This document shows, one piece after another, positions 1 to 5,010 of a DNA stretch of 10,934 nt. The position numbers were made by a program, and so were the translations under genes. Under the pieces are notes generated by a model. That model had not been told where the DNA came from. It made no database searches and was given only the letters and a program-made list of their open reading frames with translations. The stretch comes from Willaertia magna. Taxonomy: Eukaryota; Heterolobosea; Eutetramitea; Acrasida; Naegleriidae. Within the stretch, counting starts at the first letter, position 1. The number at the start of each line of letters is the position of its first letter. Location: positions 1 through 10,934 of the forward strand of contig CADWAF010005462.1 of NCBI GenBank assembly GCA_902984215.1, read 5' to 3'.

Positions 1-2
1 AC

Positions 3-173
3 AGTCTACTTAGAGAAGAAGATGTCAAAGATAAAGAAATAAGTATTTAAGCTTAGTCAAACAAATTTTTATTATGTTTTAAAAAAATTAAACTCCTAAA
101 AGAGGGCGGGAGATATGGTGACGGTACATCAATGGATAAGAATACTCCTGTTTTAGCTAATTTGTTTAATTAA
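3..173 (+). CDS. 3' end of an unidentified gene, probably with one intron (partial)
   Basis: The window appears to start inside a gene. Codons from position 3 read a charged stretch (LLREEDVKDKEI) and would stop at 48-50. If a 60-nt GT-AG intron is removed (43-102, starting GTATTT and ending AAAAG), the frame continues through GGRYGDGTSMDK and ends at the TAA at 171-173. The downstream part is much richer in G than the DNA around it (GGC, GGG, GGT, GAC codons), which is what makes me believe it is coding. I do not recognise the protein from its last 37 or so residues. The alternative is that the gene simply ends at position 50 and the G-rich piece is chance. The intron is inferred from frame and splice dinucleotides only. 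Confidence 0.42.
43..102 (+). other. candidate spliceosomal intron, 60 nt
   Basis: The donor is GTATTT at 43 and the acceptor is AAAAG ending at 102. Removing it joins two open stretches in phase 1. Retaining it gives in-frame stops at 48 and 54. It is AT-rich, as expected. The next possible acceptor, two bases further on, gives a reading frame that stops quickly, so 102 is preferred. No other convincing intron is seen in the window. Confidence 0.35.
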
Positions 174-491
174 ATTTTACATTTTGTGTGTGAATATTTA
201 ATTTTTTGTGAAATTTTACCAGTAATTGAAAATTTACAAAATTATAATTTTTTTCAATCCACCTGGTTTACACTTACAATTATAATTTTTTGTAAATAAG
301 TTAAACAGCAACTAAAATAGATACATGTACCCTAAACATTTCACTTATTAAATGCTAAAATAGCAAATAGCGACGATTATTAGAACTTTCAAGATGTCAT
401 TATAATTTTTATAACTTTTTTAAAATCACTATAAATTCCATTAAACTCGCTTATTGTCCATTCCATCATCAAAAAAATCAAAATATTAACA
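174..491. other. intergenic and promoter region of the cationic precursor gene
   Basis: This is non-coding AT-rich DNA with T and A tracts. The 12-mer ATTATAATTTTT occurs three times (241-252, 279-290, 399-410), which might be regulatory or might only reflect base composition. A TATA-like TATAAAT lies at 430-436. No open reading frame, tRNA or other RNA gene is visible on either strand. Confidence 0.5.
430..436 (+). promoter_or_regulatory. candidate TATA box of the cationic precursor gene
   Basis: TATAAAT lies 62 nt upstream of the ATG at 492. A TATAAAG lies at nearly the same distance (65 nt) before the ATG of the gene at 9745. The match in position supports the call, but TATA-like words are common in such AT-rich DNA. 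Confidence 0.35.
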
Positions 492-1355
492 ATGAAAACC
501 TTCTTAACTCTTTTATTAGTTGCATTATTAGCAATTGTTTTAGCTTCTGCACAACAAACTGAATCAGATTTATCTTCAAGACTCAGCAGAAGAAGAAATG
601 TTCAATCTGATAAATTCTTTAAGAAATTATTAAAGGCCGTTGGTCAAATCAGTAAAGGAGCTGTCAAAGCTTATGTCAACCAAAACTTTGATGAAGAAGA
701 AGAAACTGAAGCTGACATAAAGTTAGGTAAAATCTTTAAGAAGATTGGTAAAATTGGTTTGAATTTAGGTAAAGCTTATTTAAGAACTCAAGGTATTCCA
801 TTAGAAGATGAATTAGCAGATTTATTAGTTAAGAACGGAACTCAACCAGTTAAACCAAAGAGAAAACGTCATCACAAGAAGGGCGCAAAGAAACATCAAC
901 ATAAGAGAAGAGCAAGTTTAAGAAAGTTAGTTAAGAAATTATTAAAGAAATTAAGTCAAAGAAAAGGAAATAAACATTCTGGAAGAAGAAGTCCAAGAAG
1001 AGCACCAAGAAGAAGACAAAGAAGTCAACACAAAAAAGGAGGTCTCAGAAGATTATTAAAGAGAGTCAGAGTTAATAAATTAAAGAGATTATTTAAAAGA
1101 TTAGGTTTATTAAGACAAAACAGAAGTGCAAGAAGAGGACAAAGAAGACAACAAAGAAGAGATGTAAAAAGACATTCTGGAAGAAGGGGATTAAAAAGAA
1201 GTCAAAGAAGATCACCAAGATATCCAAGAAGAAGAACTCAAAGAAGAGTCCCAGGAAGAAATGTCCAATCAGATAAATTCTTTAAGAGTTTATTAAAGAC
1301 TGTTGGTAAAATTGGAAAGGGAGCTTTAAAAGCATACATTAATCAAAACTTTTAA
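492..1355 (+). CDS. secreted multi-unit cationic amphipathic peptide precursor (putative antimicrobial)
   Basis: This is a 287-residue protein with a clear signal peptide: hydrophobic residues 4-18 and an ASA cleavage site after residue 20. There is no cysteine or tryptophan. Residues 36-66 and 257-287 are two copies of a 31-residue unit (25 of 31 identical), each starting NVQSDKFFK and ending NQNF. Each unit is amphipathic, with FF, LL, V, I and Y spaced for one helix face and about six lysines on the other. Copy 1 follows RRR and is trailed by an acidic DEEEETEAD spacer; copy 2 follows GR and ends at the stop codon. Residues 77-97 are a diverged third unit (KIFKKIGKIG, then GKAY). Residues 119-255 are Arg/Lys/His-rich, with two further basic helices (about 141-159 and 183-210) and a repeated HSGRR. 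Dibasic sites would allow proprotein processing. The best inference is a precursor of linear membrane-active or antimicrobial peptides. A silaffin-like or DNA-condensing secreted protein is the main alternative. I do not recognise the family. Confidence 0.85.
   Translation: MKTFLTLLLVALLAIVLASAQQTESDLSSRLSRRRNVQSDKFFKKLLKAVGQISKGAVKAYVNQNFDEEEETEADIKLGKIFKKIGKIGLNLGKAYLRTQGIPLEDELADLLVKNGTQPVKPKRKRHHKKGAKKHQHKRRASLRKLVKKLLKKLSQRKGNKHSGRRSPRRAPRRRQRSQHKKGGLRRLLKRVRVNKLKRLFKRLGLLRQNRSARRGQRRQQRRDVKRHSGRRGLKRSQRRSPRYPRRRTQRRVPGRNVQSDKFFKSLLKTVGKIGKGALKAYINQNF
597..689 (+). repeat. amphipathic unit, copy 1 (residues 36-66)
   Basis: This 93-nt coding repeat is paired with 1260-1352. At protein level 25 of 31 residues match, and the six changes are mostly conservative (V to L, V to I, S to G, A to T), with Q to K and K to S roughly balancing charge. 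It begins right after a tri-arginine site and is followed by an acidic run, as in many antimicrobial propeptides. Confidence 0.85.
974..1186 (+). repeat. internal HSGRR repeat pair in the basic core
   Basis: ACATTCTGGAAGAAG occurs exactly at 974-988 and 1172-1186, encoding HSGRR at residues 162-166 and 228-232. Both lie in Arg/Ser-rich sequence and are about 200 nt apart. The span given covers both copies. It suggests that the basic core also arose by internal duplication. Confidence 0.6.
1260..1352 (+). repeat. amphipathic unit, copy 2 (residues 257-287)
   Basis: This second copy of the 31-residue unit is the extreme C-terminus of the precursor. The stop codon falls exactly at the unit boundary after NQNF. 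DNA identity to copy 1 is lower than protein similarity, with many silent third-position changes. That suggests an old duplication kept by selection on the peptide. Confidence 0.85.
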
Positions 1356-1363
1356 ATGTCTTA

Positions 1364-1369
1364 AATAAA
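1364..1369 (+). terminator. poly(A) signal of the cationic precursor gene
   Basis: AATAAA starts 9 nt after the TAA stop. The space to the 5S terminator on the other strand is only about 35 nt, so the mRNA 3' end is likely to fall against, or slightly into, the 5S unit. Confidence 0.5.
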
Positions 1370-1404
1370 TTCTTAAGTCGATTACTTATTACAAAGTAAA
1401 GTTT

Positions 1405-1410
1405 AAAAAA
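1405..1410 (-). terminator. pol III oligo-T terminator of the 5S gene
   Basis: A run of six A on the plus strand gives TTTTTT at the 3' end of the 5S transcript, directly after the closing helix. Confidence 0.8.
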
Positions 1411-1527
1411 TCTACAGCACTACAGGTTCCCGAGAAGTCTCCCATCTCAGTACTAATGTAGCCCTACTGTGCTTAACTTCTCAAATCGGACGGGATGAGG
1501 TGCTTTCACAGTGGTATGGCCGTAGAT
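1410..1527 (-). rRNA. 5S ribosomal RNA
   Basis: On the minus strand this 118-nt stretch has the eukaryotic 5S hallmarks in order: CTACGGCCATACCAC at the 5' end, TCCCGTCCGAT in arm III, GAAGTTAAGC (A-box region) and GATGGGAGAC (C-box region). The 3' GCTGTAGAT pairs with the 5' ATCTAC to close helix I. Helix II (CTGTG with CACAG) and helix III (CTCA with TGAG) also pair, so it is probably functional. Six Ts follow at once, a pol III stop. It is a single unlinked 5S copy lying tail-to-tail with the cationic precursor gene. Confidence 0.95.
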
Positions 1528-1769
1528 ATAAGTTAATCATTTCCCAAATATTTAAATACTTAATCTCGTTTTAGTTAAAATTGAAACTTTGTTGTAACAT
1601 TTATTATATTTTTTTGAAATGTTTGATTGAATATAAGCCTTAAGTTAATATTTTAAGTTTAGTTACTGGATTGGCTATTAATTTTGGTATGCTTTATAAT
1701 ATTAATAATTATAAAGATCATTAAAGTAATTTTATAAAGAGTGTTTTTTCTAAAATTAAATGATCATCA
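1528..1769. other. intergenic, no gene seen
   Basis: AT-rich DNA between the 5S promoter side and the start of the decayed gene. The only structure noted is a short AT inverted repeat (TATAAT at 1695-1700 with ATTATA at 1708-1713), unremarkable at this composition. Confidence 0.4.
1548..1558 (-). promoter_or_regulatory. candidate upstream TATA-like element of the 5S gene
   Basis: TATTTAAATA lies about 22 to 31 nt upstream of the 5S start. Upstream TATA-like elements are known for 5S genes in some fungi and plants, in addition to the internal control region. The surrounding DNA is AT-rich, so this may be chance. Confidence 0.3.
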
Positions 1770-3666
1770 ATGTTTTTAAAAAAAATTTTTAACGAAAATA
1801 AAAATATTTTAATATAAGTTATTTTAATCCAAATTATTATACTTTAAATAACGTAAATAATATATTTATGAGATTAGAAATTTTATTTTAAATTTCGATT
1901 TTATTTTAAATAATTTAAAAATAAAAACATATACAAATTATGCTTCTTTAATTTTTAAAAGTTTAATTGAAGAAAATTTAATAAAATAAAAATTACAAAA
2001 ATTACAAAATTTTACTTTTTTATCAAGAACTCCTCACTTTTCAAAAGTTCTTTATATGTTAAAGTTAATAAATTTCATTAATTTTACAAAAGATTTTATT
2101 AATAAAAATTATAAAGTTAATTTTACTTCTGAAAATACTTTTAATTTTTATTATCATTCTTATTACAATGACGATAGAGAAATGATTAATAGATGGAATT
2201 TGTTTATTGACTTTATGAAAAGTATTAAAAATAAACAAAATATTATTTTTAATTTAAAGGAAGTTAGATTTTATGGATTTTATTTAAATAAAAATTATAA
2301 ACAAATTAAATTTAATACTTTATTACAATATTTAACAAAGTTTAACATAAATAATTTAGAATTTCATAATTGTATATTTGGTTACAATGAAATTAAAAAT
2401 TTTAATTTTTTAAATTTATCTTTTATTAACGATATTAAAAATTTTACTTTTGATAATCTTTCAAATAATAATGAAGAAAATAATATATTTAAAAATTTTA
2501 AAATGTTTATTGTTTATTTAAATAAAATAATTACATCAAAATTAATAAAACTAAAGTTTTACAATTTAGCATCATAAAAAATATTCTAATTGATTTAATT
2601 AATAATTGTTGTAACAGTTTACAAAAGATACAATTAGAAGCTAATTTATTAAATGATAATAAATTAAAACAATTATTAAATATTACAAAAGAAAATAAAA
2701 ATTTAAAAATAAATTTTAAAGAAAATCAATTATAAAATATTTCACTTTTACAATATTTTATTAAAAACAACATAAATATCAATACAAAATCGAATAATTA
2801 CAATATCATTGGAATTAAAAATGATAAAAACTTAATAACTGAAGATAAAAGTATTTTAATATTTGAAATTAATCCATTCGAATATAAATTTAAACAATTC
2901 TTTAAAAGCGATAATTCTTTAAAATTATATTTATTAAATTATACACAATATATGAAAAATTTAAAATCAAATAAAGTAATTTATCAATCTTATAAAATTC
3001 TTCAAAATAATTATCAAGCACTTATTGATATTTTAAATTTAAAACCAACACCTTCATTAGATGATTCCTTTTTCAATGTCGTATTTTTTTAATTAGAAAA
3101 AAAGAAATTAAAATCACAAAAAGAATCAAAATACCCTTATGAATATTACATTAATTTATTGTATTCTGCTCCCATAGAGGATACTGATGATACAACATTA
3201 TTTTCTGTTGAATTTGATTATCCAATTAGGAGTTTTTCAATTGACAATGAAGAAAGGTCAATTTGGACAAACTGATAGAAGAAAGAATAATAAAGAACAA
3301 CAGTAACAACAATTAATGAAAGAAGAAAAACAATTTAATGCAAATGATTGGTTAATTTTAACTTTATGTTGTAATGATATTATTAGAAGAAAGGTTTCTA
3401 TTTATTATGTTTGAAATAATTCAATTATTACTGAAGAAAAAATTAATTATATTATTCAAAATTGGAAGAAAATGAAATGTTAACTGTAAAGATATCTTTA
3501 CGATTGTCATAGCAATATTATGCAACAACAACTATTATAAGGTCAAAATAATTATCAACAAATAAACTATAGTTAAGATAATATTTGAGTACACAATTTA
3601 TTTAAACATTAACAACAAGTGGATCCACTACCCACATTTGACTTTCAATTATCTACCAAAAAATAA
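1770..3666 (+). pseudogene. decayed leucine-rich-repeat-like gene
   Basis: A long protein-like reading can be followed only by changing frame and passing stops. An ATG at 1770 opens MFLKKIFNENKN and stops at 1815. The reading then moves to the frame of 1814-1888, then to another from about 1868 that passes a TAA at 1987 and runs to 2575 (the longest open piece is 2056-2577). It shifts again to 2574-3272 with TAAs at 2733 and 3090. A last frame, from about 3250 to 3663, carries TAA at 3304, 3481, 3487, 3538, 3574 and 3610 and TGA at 3412 and 3586. The middle (LKEVRF, LEFHNCIF, LIKLKFYNLA, LQKIQLEANLL) resembles irregular leucine-rich repeats, with no sure family assignment. The last part has a Gln-rich linker and a distinct domain (NDWLILTLCCND). 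Nearly every stop could come from a single C-to-T or G-to-A change in a Gln, Trp or Arg codon. The 3' quarter is less AT-rich and could be a second relic. Confidence 0.7.
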
Positions 3667-3712
3667 ATATAAAAATATTCAAAAATCATAAATTTTGTAA
3701 ATTGGATTATTA

Positions 3713-3826
3713 TTAATCTTTTTCTTCATTCTCTTTCTCCTTTTTCTTCTTTGTTACTTTTTTTTCTGGAATTGTCAAATACTTTTTACAACCAGCTGCA
3801 TGTCTTAATGTTGGAATTTTCTTTAA
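3713..3826 (-). pseudogene. possible C-terminal coding relic
   Basis: On the minus strand 37 codons are open up to a TAA at 3713-3715. They read LRHAAGCKKYL, then a Lys/Glu-rich tail (KKKKEKENEEKD) typical of a protein C-terminus. Upstream the frame is closed by TGA at 3827. A neighbouring frame continues protein-like (TSTCFISKKATGND), again broken by TAA codons, so this may be the end of a decayed gene, perhaps with a small Cys/His motif. The poly-Lys/Glu tail could equally be low-complexity chance. Confidence 0.25.
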
Positions 3827-4160
3827 TCATTACCTGTAGCTTTCTTTGATATGAAACAGGTAGATGTTTATTCTTTTTTCACTAGCAATTTGTGAAGTCT
3901 TTATGTTTCAGTACTGATATTTAATCTGTAAAAAAACAAACTTTAAGGTAGAACGCGTTGAGCTTGTGATTTAAAAAAAGAGAGAAATGCAAAAGTTTTG
4001 AAAATAAAAAGAACAAAAAACACTATTGTTGTCCCTTTTTTCTTCTTCATCCCCAAAACTTTTGCTTGTTGTTCGTCACATCTGACGTGTATTAACAACC
4101 ATTTAAAGCTTAATAAAAAAATAAAAAAAAATTTAAAAAAAAAAAAAAGGGTTTTAAAAA
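3827..4160. other. intergenic and upstream region of sec24
   Basis: Mostly AT-rich, with homopolymer A tracts running up to the ATG at 4161. Two GC-containing words stand out: the palindrome AACGCGTT at 3952-3959 and TGACGTG at 4083-4089. A 7-bp inverted repeat (TACCTGT at 3831-3837, ACAGGTA at 3856-3862) is present. Short open frames here on both strands are low-complexity and not believed. Confidence 0.5.
4083..4089 (+). promoter_or_regulatory. TGACGTG element upstream of sec24
   Basis: This bZIP-type ACGT-core site lies 72 to 78 nt before the sec24 start. It matches the core of the unfolded protein response element bound by ATF6/XBP1-type factors in animals. COPII genes are UPR targets in yeast and animals. 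That this site is used here is inference. Confidence 0.25.
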
Positions 4161-5010
4161 ATGTCCTTCTACAGCCCAAATGACAACAATAATTATATGA
4201 ATAATCCACAACAACAAAACATGATGAATAATCAACAACAAGGATTCAATAATAATAACAATATGAATAATAATCAACAAGGAATGATGATGACCAATAA
4301 TTCTTTTCCAATGAATCCAACCATGATGATGAATAATAATCCAATGAATAATCCAACAACAATGAATTCTTTTTATCAACCTGGAAATATTAATAACAAT
4401 AATCCAGTTATGAACAATCCACAACAAGGTTTTAATCAAGGCTTCAACAATAACAATCAACAACAAGGCTTTAATAATAACCAACAAGGATTTAATAATA
4501 ATCAAGGAATGATAATGGGTAATAATCCAATGATGATGATGGGTCCTCCACCAACTACTTCTTCATCTACTCCTACTTCCTTCTATCAACCAGGCTTATT
4601 GAATAATAATAATTTAAATAACAATAATAGAGGAACAACAACTAGTACTCCACCTCCACCACCTGAATTAACTTATGATCCTACTCAAGTTTCTTCAACA
4701 ACAACTCGTTTGCATTATCCAACAACAACTACTTTATCTTCGGGTAGTGGTCTTATGAATAATAATATTACTCCTAATACTACTACTACTTCACCATCAT
4801 CTTCTTCTTTCTTAACACCAAACCCAATGATGATGATGCATCAAACTACATCTACTACACCAAATTCATCATCTTCAATTTCTACTCCTCCATCTACCAT
4901 GATGATGATGAATACTACCACTACTCCTAATACAACCCTTAATACAACCCAACAACAACAACAACAAGGAAGTGGTAATCAACAACAAGTAAGCCCAACT
5001 AAAATTGATC
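4161..5010 (+). repeat. Asn/Gln-rich low-complexity repeat tract in sec24
   Basis: AAT/AAC, CAA, ATG and ACT/ACA trinucleotide runs encode a prion-like tract. QQGF(N)n units recur around residues 86-116, ATG-ATG-ATG methionine clusters occur several times, and a Gln run lies near nt 4950. Length variation by slippage would be expected between strains. Confidence 0.75.

Noticed and set aside
492..1355. Amoebapore or saposin-like pore-former
   Set aside because: No cysteine in the protein, whereas that fold depends on three disulfides.
3257..3278. A 22-nt GT-AG mini-intron that would join two frames of the relic
   Set aside because: It does fit the frames, but many stops remain on both sides and no other mini-intron is seen; a one-base shift is simpler.
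1770..3666. TAA read as glutamine (ciliate-type code)
   Set aside because: The intact genes in the window end in TAA at sensible places and contain no internal TAA, TAG or TGA. The relic also has TGA stops and frameshifts, so decay explains it better.
3945..3960. tRNA-like A box (GGTAGAACGCG)
   Set aside because: No matching B box, acceptor stem or anticodon arm nearby.
3943..4505. Minus-strand open frames rich in Ile/His/Phe across the sec24 start
   Set aside because: Shadow of AAT/CAA/ATG repeats and A tracts on the plus strand; no protein-like content.
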